Positions 49,434 to 57,996 of a stretch of DNA of 63,326 bases are shown one piece after another. The stretch lies in NCBI GenBank assembly GCA_003242315.1, contig QGUY01000001.1, positions 1 through 63,326 of the forward strand. The letters run 5' to 3'. Positions within the stretch are counted from its first letter, which is position 1. Each line of letters starts with the position of its first letter. Origin of the DNA: Bacteroidota bacterium (GTDB lineage: Bacteria > Bacteroidota > Bacteroidia > Cytophagales > Cyclobacteriaceae). The position numbers and the translations under genes are program-made. The notes beneath the pieces are model-generated. The model saw only the letters and a program-made list of their open reading frames with translations, had not been told where the DNA came from and did not search any database.

Positions 49434-52064
49434 ATGAAGAAAAGGACGGGTCGCCGTGAATTCATCCGGAACATCGGTTTGGGCAGTCTGGGTGCCGTTG
49501 CATTGCCTGGATCTGCGCTAGCCGAGAAAGATACCCCGGAAAAAAGTGCTCCAAAGCCACGCAAATCTGCGCGTCGTTCAGCACGGCAATACAATGATTA
49601 CTACACGGGAAGTCAGCTCAACCGGATAGCTTTTCCCATTGGGGGTATTGGGTCAGGCATGTTTTGCATGGAAGGTACCGGCGCCATTTCGCACATGTCG
49701 ATCCGACACAGACCGGAATTGTTTCACGAGCCCACGATGTTTGCCGCGCTCTCGGTCAAGGGGTTGGAGAAAGGCGCCAAAATTTTGGAAGGTCCCGTAC
49801 CCGATTGGAAGAAGTTCGGCTATCGTGGAGCCGGCAACGGATCGGGAGGTACGACGTATGGCCTGCCGCGCTTCAACAGCGCCAAATTTCTCGCACGCTT
49901 TCCCTATGGTATTATCGAACTGGAGGATGACGACTTACCCATAACCTGTAAGATCACCGGTTGGAATCCATTTATACCCAATGATCCCGACAATTCCGGG
50001 CTTCCAGTCGGCGCTTTCGAGTATGAGCTGAAAAACACAGGCACGAGCACGCTTGAAGCTGTCTTCTCCTATCACTCACGCAACTTCCTCTCCGTCGAGG
50101 GAGGCACCAACACCATTCGAAGTGGTAAAGGCGGTTTTATACTCTCAGAGGCGGGTACAGAAAAGAAACCACATCAGAAGGCAGACTTCGCCATTACCGC
50201 GACGGAACCGAACGTCGTTGTCGATCATTGCTGGTTCCGCGGCGGATGGTGGGATCCGTTAACGATGGCCTGGAACGCTGTCCGGAATGGTGAGCTGCGG
50301 TCAGTAGCCCCGGTTGAGAAAGGTGCTCCGGGTGCATCGCTTTACGTCCCGATAAGTCTGCGACCGGGAGAGAGTCGCACCGTCAAGATCATCATGGCGT
50401 GGTATGTACCAGATTCAGATATCCGTCACGGAAATCCCGCTGATCCCGAGACGTGCGATCCGAAATCCGGATGCTGCGAGTCGCCTGGAGATTTGGGTCT
50501 CGACCCGTACGACAAAGACTTTGACGGCGAGTTTTACAAGCCGTGGTACAGCAGCCGTTTCAAAAGTGTAGAGGAGGTCTTGGAATACTTTACAGGCAAT
50601 TACGAAGACCTCAACGCGCGGTCTGCACTCTTTCGCGACACATTTTACAAAACCACGCTGCCACCTGAGGTGGTGGAGGCAGTGGCGGCCAACCTTACGA
50701 TTTTGAAATCACCCACCGTCATGCGTCAATATGACGGGCGATTATGGAACTATGAAGGATGTGGCGACGATTGGGGATGCTGTCATGGCTCCTGTACGCA
50801 CGTATGGAACTATGCCCAGGCGCTGCCGCACCTGTTCCCATCACTGGAGCGAAGCCTTCGCCATACCGAGTTTTGTGAGAACCAAAGTGCTGCCGGACAC
50901 CAGACGTTTCGCGCCGCCCTTCCCATTCGTCCCACTGACCACGGCTTTCACGCAGCCGCGGATGGTCAGCTCGGCGGCATTATGAAGGTATACCGCGAGT
51001 GGCGTATCAGTGGCGACACTGAGTGGCTTAGAAAGATGTTCCCGATGGTGAAGGTTAGCCTCGACTACTGTATCAAAACATGGGATCCACGTGAAAGAGG
51101 TGTCCTGGAAGAGCCCCATCACAATACCTATGACATCGAGTTCTGGGGACCTGATGGCATGTGCACGAGTTTTTATCTCGGCGCTCTTCAGGCCGCTATC
51201 AAGATGGGTACGGCGTTAAAGGAAAACGTTTCGAGGTATAAGCGGTTGCTGGCAAAGGGAAAGAAGGTTATTGAGACGGAGCTTTATAACGGCGAATACT
51301 TCATACAGAAAATAACCGTTGACGGACTCAACGCTGCGAACCCTGTCGAAGCGTCACAGATATCCATCGGCGGTCAGTACTCACAAGAGGCGCTGGACCT
51401 TCTCCGAAAGGAGGGCCCAAAGTATCAATATGGCAACGGCTGTCTATCGGATGGTGTGCTCGGCGCATGGATTTCACGCATGTGCGGACTTGATGACCCG
51501 TTCGATTCACAGAAGATCAGAAGTCACCTGGTGGCCGTTCACAAATACAACCTGAAACACGACCTTAGCGATCATGCGAATCCACAACGTCCTGCCTATG
51601 CGTTTGGCGGCGATGGTGGTCTGCTGCTGTGTTCATGGCCGAAAGGAGGGAAGTTGTCACTTCCATTTGTTTACAGCGATGAAGTGTGGACGGGAATTGA
51701 GTACCAGGTAGCATCTCATCTGATGTTGTGCGGCGAAGTAGAGAAGGGACTGGAAATCGTGAGGACGTGTCGCGACCGTTACGACGGAGTTATTCGTAAT
51801 CCGTTTAACGAGTATGAATGTGGTAGCTGGTATGCCCGCGCATTGGCAAGCTACGGATTGTTGCAGGGCCTGACAGGGGTACGATATGACGCCGTGGACC
51901 AGGCACTCTATGTCGACTCAAAGGTTGGAGACTTTACAAGCTTCCTCTGTACAGCCACAGGCTATGGTACAGTGACATTGAAAGGTGGAGAAGTCTCCAT
52001 GAATGTCGTGTCAGGATCAATACCCGTCAGAGAAATATATTTTGCAGGAAAGAAGGTAGGATGA
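49434..52064 (+). CDS. GH116 glycoside hydrolase, Tat-exported (GBA2-like)
   Basis: This 876-aa glycosidase has a twin-arginine signal (RREFIRNIGL) at the N-terminus. The GH116 N-terminal beta-sandwich (about 50-380; FPIGGIGSGMFCMEGTGAIS) and catalytic (alpha/alpha)6 domain follow. By comparison with GBA2, the nucleophile is Glu441 in WNYEG and the acid/base Asp567 in NTYDIEFWGPDGMC. GH116 members cleave beta-glucosides, xylosides or N-acetylglucosaminides. The cysteine-rich GCGDDWGCCHGSCTHVWNY stretch beside the active site is notable. The sulfatase gene starts inside its stop codon (ATGA), so substrates are probably sulfated beta-glycosides. AGGA precedes the ATG at 49434. Confidence 0.9.
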   Translation: MKKRTGRREFIRNIGLGSLGAVALPGSALAEKDTPEKSAPKPRKSARRSARQYNDYYTGSQLNRIAFPIGGIGSGMFCMEGTGAISHMSIRHRPELFHEPTMFAALSVKGLEKGAKILEGPVPDWKKFGYRGAGNGSGGTTYGLPRFNSAKFLARFPYGIIELEDDDLPITCKITGWNPFIPNDPDNSGLPVGAFEYELKNTGTSTLEAVFSYHSRNFLSVEGGTNTIRSGKGGFILSEAGTEKKPHQKADFAITATEPNVVVDHCWFRGGWWDPLTMAWNAVRNGELRSVAPVEKGAPGASLYVPISLRPGESRTVKIIMAWYVPDSDIRHGNPADPETCDPKSGCCESPGDLGLDPYDKDFDGEFYKPWYSSRFKSVEEVLEYFTGNYEDLNARSALFRDTFYKTTLPPEVVEAVAANLTILKSPTVMRQYDGRLWNYEGCGDDWGCCHGSCTHVWNYAQALPHLFPSLERSLRHTEFCENQSAAGHQTFRAALPIRPTDHGFHAAADGQLGGIMKVYREWRISGDTEWLRKMFPMVKVSLDYCIKTWDPRERGVLEEPHHNTYDIEFWGPDGMCTSFYLGALQAAIKMGTALKENVSRYKRLLAKGKKVIETELYNGEYFIQKITVDGLNAANPVEASQISIGGQYSQEALDLLRKEGPKYQYGNGCLSDGVLGAWISRMCGLDDPFDSQKIRSHLVAVHKYNLKHDLSDHANPQRPAYAFGGDGGLLLCSWPKGGKLSLPFVYSDEVWTGIEYQVASHLMLCGEVEKGLEIVRTCRDRYDGVIRNPFNEYECGSWYARALASYGLLQGLTGVRYDAVDQALYVDSKVGDFTSFLCTATGYGTVTLKGGEVSMNVVSGSIPVREIYFAGKKVG

Positions 52065-53524
52065 AGCACACCATACGATCACTTTTTCTCTTCTTCGTCG
52101 GGATGGGCGTTATTTCGTGCAGCCCACAGCGTGAGAGGGAGAAGGCAGTCATGCTACCCAATATCATTTACATCATTGCTGACGACCTTGGTTACGGAGA
52201 TTTAAGCTGTTACGGACAAAAGCGGTTTCAAACCCCGAATATTGATCGGCTGGCTGCAGAAGGGATGCGATTCACGCAGCACTATGCAGGCACTGCGGTG
52301 TGCGCTCCGTCGCGTTCGGTGTTAATGACGGGCCTTCACACGGGTCATACACCCATCCGGGGAAATAAAGAATGGCAACCCGAGGGCCAATGGCCGCTGC
52401 CGGATTCGGCATACACCCTTGCTGAAATGCTGAAAGAGGTGGGTTACGTTACCGGAGCATTTGGAAAGTGGGGGTTGGGCTTCGTGGACACGGAAGGTGC
52501 GCCGCATCGCCAGGGCTTCGATCGCTTCTACGGCTACAACTGCCAGCGTCTCGCGCACAACTACTATCCGGCACACCTCTGGGACAATGAAGAGAAGATC
52601 ATGCTGGAGGCCAATACGGGTCTGGCAAAAGTCACCTATGCTCCAGAATTGATCCATCGCGAGGCCTTAAAATTCCTGGAGGAAAATCGCGATACGACTT
52701 TCTTCCTCTATTACCCAATGATATTGCCCCACGCGGAACTCGTTGCGCCGGACGCTTACATGGAGCGGTTCCGCGGAAAATTTCTGCCTGAGAAATCATT
52801 TGAAGGCGTTGACGACGGCGAGCGATTCCGACAAGGTCCCTACGGATCACAACCTGAATCCCACGCTGCCTTTGCCGCAATGGTGACACTGATCGACGAT
52901 ATGGTTGGGGAAGTGGTACAACGCGTGAAGGAACTTGGCCTTGAAGAGAATACCCTCATCATCTTCACTTCTGATAACGGTCCGCATCTCGAAGGTGGTG
53001 GTGACCCGGATTATTTCGATAGCAACGGCATATTGCGCGGCTATAAGCGCGATCTATACGAGGGAGGAATCCGCGTGCCCATGATCGCCCGCTGGGTTGG
53101 TCGCATTCAACCGGGCAGCGTGTCGGAGCACGTGTCGGCTTTTTGGGATGTGATGCCCACTATCGCGGACTTAATCAGTGTCGAAGTTGGCAGCGACGGC
53201 ATCTCTTTCCTTCCGGAGCTGCTTGGCGACACAAAGCGACAACAAAAGCACGAAGCACTCTATTGGGAATTTCATGAACAGGGTGGGAGGCGTGCGTTGC
53301 GGGTGGGCGACTGGAAGCTTGTGCAGTACAATGCATGGACAGAGCCCATGGGACCTTTCGAGTTGTACAACCTTCGTGAGGATGCAGGCGAGACGAAGAA
53401 TGTTGCGGATGAATTTCCCGAAAAGACAGAGGAACTTATATCCCTGATGGCGAAGCAGCGCACCCCTTCGCCCGTGTTTGAGATCAGACCTCAGACTGTC
53501 GGGAACGTCCAGGGTTTGCGATAG
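52061..53524 (+). CDS. Formylglycine-dependent sulfatase lipoprotein
   Basis: This type I (S1) sulfatase (487 aa) has a lipoprotein signal (FFVGMGVISC). IIADDLGYGDLSCYGQKRF supplies the metal-binding aspartates, and the sulfatase signature CAPSRSVLMTG (Cys81) is the site converted to formylglycine by an FGE or anSME enzyme not present in this window. GAFGKWGLG and TSDNGPH (metal site) are also seen. It is translationally coupled to GH116 (ATGA). Its 3' end overlaps the convergent oxidoreductase gene by 34 bases. Substrate: a sulfated sugar, unknown. Confidence 0.95.
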   Translation: MKHTIRSLFLFFVGMGVISCSPQREREKAVMLPNIIYIIADDLGYGDLSCYGQKRFQTPNIDRLAAEGMRFTQHYAGTAVCAPSRSVLMTGLHTGHTPIRGNKEWQPEGQWPLPDSAYTLAEMLKEVGYVTGAFGKWGLGFVDTEGAPHRQGFDRFYGYNCQRLAHNYYPAHLWDNEEKIMLEANTGLAKVTYAPELIHREALKFLEENRDTTFFLYYPMILPHAELVAPDAYMERFRGKFLPEKSFEGVDDGERFRQGPYGSQPESHAAFAAMVTLIDDMVGEVVQRVKELGLEENTLIIFTSDNGPHLEGGGDPDYFDSNGILRGYKRDLYEGGIRVPMIARWVGRIQPGSVSEHVSAFWDVMPTIADLISVEVGSDGISFLPELLGDTKRQQKHEALYWEFHEQGGRRALRVGDWKLVQYNAWTEPMGPFELYNLREDAGETKNVADEFPEKTEELISLMAKQRTPSPVFEIRPQTVGNVQGLR

Positions 53525-54831
53525 TCCGGACGGATGTACCCGTTGGCGGCCTTGTTGTCGCCAAAGTTCCCGTTAGCCTCATTCCACTTCAGCTGCGTGC
53601 CGCTGCGAAGCGCGATGTTGCCCATGTGAGCGTAGAGGGCGACCAGGCGACCGTTTTCAATAGTGCAGTCCGGATCTTTCCTTGACCGAATGCACTCGAT
53701 GAAATTTTGCATGTGCTCGCGATGGTAATCGCGACCCGGTTGAGGAGGTATGGCTGGCACCTTATAGGCACCATCAGCGCTCTCGGGAAATACTTCCCAT
53801 CCGGATCTGTCGATGACCAGCGTGGCGAAGTCACCGACATAAGCGATGCCGTAACGCCTTCCGTACGGACCATTCTCCGTGCCCGCGGTGTGCTCCCAGG
53901 TGATCACATGATCCTTCATCTGATAGATGACGCTCATCGTATCGAACGTCTCGTGGTCGTAGTCAGGAAATGCCCAATTCCCGCCGGCCGCGGACACAGA
54001 AATGGGCAGCGTCGTTGTATCTGTGGCCCACAAAGCCATGTCCAGGAGGTGAACCCCCCAGTCGGTAAGCAAGCCACCACCGTAATCCCAGAACATGCGC
54101 CAGGAGCCATGAAAACGCGCGGCATTGAACGAGCGTTGGGGCGCTGGTCCTAACCACATATCGAAATCAACGCCTTCTGGTACGGCGCTGTCAGGAACTT
54201 TCTTCTGCCCAATGCCGTAGTTGAAGTTTCCCCAGACATTGATCTTTCTCAGCTTACCAATGTTGCCGCTTTTGATGAAATCAAGTGCCTTCTTCCAATG
54301 ATCACCGCTTCGCTGTTGTTGTCCAACCTGAACGACGCGGTTGTAGCGGCGTGCGGCACGAACCATTACCTCGCATTCGGCAATGCTGTTGGCGAGTGGC
54401 TTTTCGACATACACATCCTTGCCCGCCTGGCAAGCGTAGACAAAAGGAAGGCAGTGCCAGTGATCCGGCGTTCCGATGATCACGGCATCCAGATCGCGTA
54501 GCTCGAGAAGCTTGCGAAAGTCCGGGAATTTTTTCGGAGCTTTTCCCTGAAGTGCTTTGACGTCTTCGGCGCGCTTGTCGAGGATGGTTGCATCTACATC
54601 GCAAAGTCCAACGCACTCTACGCCAGGGATACGTAAGGCGTTTTCCAGGTCGCCAAATCCCATACTCCTGCAACCGATGAGTCCAACCAGGACCTTATCG
54701 TTCGCAGAAACGGATGGCTTCGCTGTTGAAGTGAAGGGAGTAGACAAGATGCCGGACAGGCCGACACCGGCAACAAACCGGGACGTGTCGGAAATAAACT
54801 GGCGACGTGACGGTTTGGAGTTTTCGCTCAC
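53491..54831 (-). CDS. Gfo/Idh/MocA oxidoreductase, Tat-exported
   Basis: This 446-aa NAD(P)-dependent sugar oxidoreductase of the Gfo/Idh/MocA family has a Tat signal (SRRQFISDTSR), the nucleotide motif VGLIGCRSMG (about 48-57), EKPLA (catalytic Lys region, about 142-146), and a C-terminal domain with GLLTDWGVHLLDMALWA and HREHMQNFIECIRSRKDP. The Tat-exported members of this family carry bound cofactor and often act on oxidised glycosides such as 3-keto sugars. The gene order with GMC dehydrogenase fits such a pathway. Its stop overlaps the sulfatase 3' end. Confidence 0.9.
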   Translation of the reverse strand: MSENSKPSRRQFISDTSRFVAGVGLSGILSTPFTSTAKPSVSANDKVLVGLIGCRSMGFGDLENALRIPGVECVGLCDVDATILDKRAEDVKALQGKAPKKFPDFRKLLELRDLDAVIIGTPDHWHCLPFVYACQAGKDVYVEKPLANSIAECEVMVRAARRYNRVVQVGQQQRSGDHWKKALDFIKSGNIGKLRKINVWGNFNYGIGQKKVPDSAVPEGVDFDMWLGPAPQRSFNAARFHGSWRMFWDYGGGLLTDWGVHLLDMALWATDTTTLPISVSAAGGNWAFPDYDHETFDTMSVIYQMKDHVITWEHTAGTENGPYGRRYGIAYVGDFATLVIDRSGWEVFPESADGAYKVPAIPPQPGRDYHREHMQNFIECIRSRKDPDCTIENGRLVALYAHMGNIALRSGTQLKWNEANGNFGDNKAANGYIRPDYRKPWTFPTV

Positions 54832-54833
54832 AT

Positions 54834-55406
54834 TTACAGGGCCCAGGCCTTTTCGCCCTTCTTGTATTCGATGCAGCCTTCATACCTGCCTGGGACGGGC
54901 ACATAGCGCAGGGCTTTGGTTGCGCCCACTTCTGATGTAAAGTATCCCCACAGGGTGAGCTGCTTCATCAGGGTGAAGTAGTGGTTGGGATCTTCCGATG
55001 ATTTGCTTTCGTTGTATGCCTTCGCTTCCGCGTCGATTTCCACGAGAAGGTTGTGCTTTTCCTCAGCGGACAGGGCCATGAAATCCTTTCCGTATTTCTT
55101 ATCGGCAGCCTCATTGAGTTTGCCAATTCCTTCCATGAAGATTTGCTGATCCTTTTCTTCGTAGCAGTCGGTGACGATAACTTTCATGAATTCACCAATT
55201 GCCGCGGCCTTCGCGCCAGGCGACGACGCCGTCGTGGGCAGGATCGTTTCACCGACTTCATCCAGCAGGCTGATGACGTCGGGGGAGAAGGTCAAGGTCT
55301 CCGCTGGTGCCGAACTATTGCGACAGCCGGTAAGGAAGGCCTCGGCGCCCACAATGGTTCCACCAAAAATCAGGGCGACCCTCGATAATGCTTCTCTTCT
55401 ATTCAT
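54834..55406 (-). CDS. Gluconate 2-dehydrogenase subunit-3-like small subunit (Tat signal)
   Basis: This 190-aa protein of the gluconate 2-dehydrogenase subunit 3 family has an N-terminal twin-arginine sequence (NRREALSRVALIFGG) and a lipobox-like FLTGC (Cys about residue 28). The rest is the helical domain typical of this partner (SPDVISLLDEVGETILPTT, FMKVIVTDCY, HYFTLMKQLTLWGYFTSEVGATKALRYVPVPG). In known dehydrogenases it carries the Tat signal that exports the signal-less GMC subunit. The GMC gene lies 33 bases upstream. It is likely membrane-anchored in the periplasm. Confidence 0.87.
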   Translation of the reverse strand: MNRREALSRVALIFGGTIVGAEAFLTGCRNSSAPAETLTFSPDVISLLDEVGETILPTTASSPGAKAAAIGEFMKVIVTDCYEEKDQQIFMEGIGKLNEAADKKYGKDFMALSAEEKHNLLVEIDAEAKAYNESKSSEDPNHYFTLMKQLTLWGYFTSEVGATKALRYVPVPGRYEGCIEYKKGEKAWAL

Positions 55407-55439
55407 ACGTATAGGCTTTGTTCGTTTTTAAGATGGTGA

Positions 55440-57119
55440 TCAGAGGTTCATGCGTTTCAATTCCTGTACGGCATAGTCTGCCGCTCTCGCTGTGAACGCC
55501 ATGTATGTCAGTGAAGGATTCTGGCATGCGGCTGATGTCATGAATGAGCCATCAGTGACAAATACGTTCGGCGCATCCCAAACCTGGTTCCACTTGTTGA
55601 GCACAGAGGTTTTTGGATCGCGACCCATGCGCGCGGTTCCCATTTCGTGAATGCCACGACCAGGAGTACCATCGCCATCAGCGCCGCTTACGTCTTTCAC
55701 GCCGGCAGCTTCAAGCATTTCCATGGCGTCGTTCAGCATATCCTTGCGCATGTTGAGCTCGTTTTCTTTGAGTTCGCAATCGATCGCCAGAACATTCAAT
55801 CCCCACTTGTCAGTACGCGTCTTGTCCAGCGTAACCTTGTTTTCATGGTAGGGGAGGATTTCGCCAAAGCCACCCATACCGATGGTCCAGCGTCCCGGTT
55901 CGGTAAGAGCCTCCTTGAATTCTGCTCCAATGCTGTATTCCGCGATCGAGCGTTCCCAGTTTTCTCTGCTGGCAGCACCCTGATAGCCAAATCCCCTCAG
56001 ATAGTTCCGCTTTTCACCATTCAAGTTGCGGAATCTGGGGATATAGAAGCCGTTGGGGCGGCGTCCGTAGTAATACTTGTCTTCATAACCTTCAACCCAG
56101 CCTCCGGCGCCGACGCCGAGGTGGTGGTCCATGAGGTTATGACCGAGCTCACCGCTGCTGCTGCCCAGACCATCCGGCCACACGTCGGTAGCCGAGTTCA
56201 TTAGTATCCAGGTTGTATTGAGCGTCGAAGCATTCAGGAATACGATCTTCGACTTGTATTCGTATGTCTGATTCGTTTGAGCGTCGAGTACTTCAACGCC
56301 CGTGGCGCGCTTCTTGTCCTTGTCGTACAACACCTTCGTCACAATACTCCACGGACGAAGCGTGAGATTTCCGGTCTTCATTGCGGCGGGCAGGGTTGAC
56401 GATTGCGTGCTGAAGTATCCACCGAACGGACATCCGAGCCAGCACTTGTCGCGGAATTGACATTGCTGCCTGCCTTCAAGCGGACCTGTGACGTTAGCAG
56501 ATCGTCCGATAATCATGTGACGCTTGCCACCAAACGAGCTCCTGATACGTGCAGCTACATCCTTTTCTACACAGTTCAATTCCATCGGCGGCAGGAACTG
56601 GCCATCGGGAAGGTGCGGGATACCATCCCGATTGCCGCTGACACCAGCGAATTTCTCGACGTAGTCGTACCACGGTTCGATATCCTTGTAGCGCACCGGC
56701 CAGTCGATGGCAATGCCTTCGCGCGCGTTGGCTTCAAAGTCGAGGTCAGAGAGCCGGTAACTTTGCCGTCCCCACATCAGCGAACGGCCACCGACCTGGT
56801 ATCCTCGGAACCAATCGAAGCGCTTGATTTCTGTATAAGGGCAGTCTTTATCACTTGCCCACCATTCCAGGTTCATTTCATTCAGCGGATAATCCCGCTT
56901 CAGAACCGGATAATCCTTTATCATCTGTTGTGTGCGCGAACCGCGGTGCGGAAACTCCCATGGATGCTTGGTCGCGCTGTGATAATCCTTGATATGTTCA
57001 ACATTTGGACCACGCTCCAGCATGATGACTTTTAAACCTTTCTCACACAATTCTTTTGCTGCCCATCCCCCGCTGATGCCGGAGCCGACTACAATAGCGT
57101 CAAAAACATTATCTGCCAT
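55440..57119 (-). CDS. GMC family FAD-dependent oxidoreductase (probable glucoside 3-dehydrogenase large subunit)
   Basis: This 559-aa glucose-methanol-choline family flavoprotein has an FAD motif AIVVGSGISGGWAAKELCE near the N-terminus, the QFRDKCWLGCPFGGYFSTQS cysteine segment, NASTLNTTWILMNS, and a C-terminal GIHEMGTARMGRDP and GSFMTSAACQNPSLTYMAFTARAADY typical of sugar dehydrogenases. It has no signal peptide and would be exported with the small subunit downstream. Relatives oxidise C2 or C3 of sugars; together with the Gfo/Idh/MocA gene a glucoside 3-dehydrogenase role is proposed. It heads a three-gene operon. Confidence 0.9.
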   Translation of the reverse strand: MADNVFDAIVVGSGISGGWAAKELCEKGLKVIMLERGPNVEHIKDYHSATKHPWEFPHRGSRTQQMIKDYPVLKRDYPLNEMNLEWWASDKDCPYTEIKRFDWFRGYQVGGRSLMWGRQSYRLSDLDFEANAREGIAIDWPVRYKDIEPWYDYVEKFAGVSGNRDGIPHLPDGQFLPPMELNCVEKDVAARIRSSFGGKRHMIIGRSANVTGPLEGRQQCQFRDKCWLGCPFGGYFSTQSSTLPAAMKTGNLTLRPWSIVTKVLYDKDKKRATGVEVLDAQTNQTYEYKSKIVFLNASTLNTTWILMNSATDVWPDGLGSSSGELGHNLMDHHLGVGAGGWVEGYEDKYYYGRRPNGFYIPRFRNLNGEKRNYLRGFGYQGAASRENWERSIAEYSIGAEFKEALTEPGRWTIGMGGFGEILPYHENKVTLDKTRTDKWGLNVLAIDCELKENELNMRKDMLNDAMEMLEAAGVKDVSGADGDGTPGRGIHEMGTARMGRDPKTSVLNKWNQVWDAPNVFVTDGSFMTSAACQNPSLTYMAFTARAADYAVQELKRMNL

Positions 57120-57267
57120 TCTCGTTGCTTGGTTTATTTCCTTTCCGGTTTTGGAAAACGCGATGAAAATAAGAATAATTTATTTTTTCGCACGAAAAAA
57201 ATTTCCACATCCGCGATTTCAGCCCTCAACAACCGCATAATGAGCAAGTTCAACGGCAATATTTTGC

Positions 57268-57996
57268 CTATTTCACTTCACTCGCAGCGTCTTGATCGAG
57301 GAACCAATGGATGATCCCGTTGCGAGGCCGAATTAATTGGGCAGGGAAAGTTTGCGGCATACGCTGGCCGTTTATCACCTGATGTACAGCCGCCGATTTT
57401 GAGGCTCCGCTTACGAGAAAAATTATAGTACGGGCAGCGTTGATCAGTGGGACAGTGAATGTAATGCGCCGTGCTTTTACCTTCTCGACATACACGTCGC
57501 TAACCCACGCGGTTTTTTCTTCCAGCACGGTCGTGTTCGGAAAGAGTGATGCAGTATGCACATCGTCGCCAAGTCCAAGCAGAATGATGTCAAATACGCC
57601 TTCGTTACCGAGCACGTTCCGTAACGTGCGTTCATACGCCGCTGCCGCTTCATGCGCAGGAAGGGTCGTATCCACTGGGAACAATGTTCCAGGCTCAGGC
57701 TGCCGATCCTTGAAAAGACTTTCCCTGATCATCTTGTAATTGCTGTCAGGATGATCGAGCGGCACATACCTTTCATCACCAAGAAAAAATCGCAGCTTCG
57801 ACCAGGGAATGTTATTCGAAAAACCAGACGAGGCGAGTCGTTCATAAAGCCCTTTGGGGGTGCTTCCACCCGAAAGTGCAATGGTGCAGAATGATTTTGT
57901 CGAAAGCACGTCGTTAATGGTGTCGCGCAGGAATTCTGCTGCGGCCTGCAGTAGACCGGCATTGTCCGGCAGAATATGCAATTCTCTATCCGCCAT
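57268..57996 (-). CDS. pgl: 6-phosphogluconolactonase
   Basis: This 242-aa DevB/SOL-type lactonase hydrolyses 6-phosphogluconolactone. The motifs CTIALSGGSTPKGLYERLA, FFLGDERYVPLDHPDSNYKM, LLGLGDDVHTASLFP and TFTVPLINAARTIIFLVSGASK are characteristic. The ATG at 57996 (MADRELHIL) overlaps zwf by 11 bases, so the two are translationally linked. Frame upstream to 58035 is discarded. Confidence 0.93.
   Translation of the reverse strand: MADRELHILPDNAGLLQAAAEFLRDTINDVLSTKSFCTIALSGGSTPKGLYERLASSGFSNNIPWSKLRFFLGDERYVPLDHPDSNYKMIRESLFKDRQPEPGTLFPVDTTLPAHEAAAAYERTLRNVLGNEGVFDIILLGLGDDVHTASLFPNTTVLEEKTAWVSDVYVEKVKARRITFTVPLINAARTIIFLVSGASKSAAVHQVINGQRMPQTFPAQLIRPRNGIIHWFLDQDAASEVK

Noticed and set aside
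57182..57201. AT-rich hairpin TTTTTTCG-CA-CGAAAAAA upstream of the GMC operon
   Set aside because: Low GC, tiny loop and position upstream of a start make it a poor terminator; likely chance in an AT-rich promoter region.
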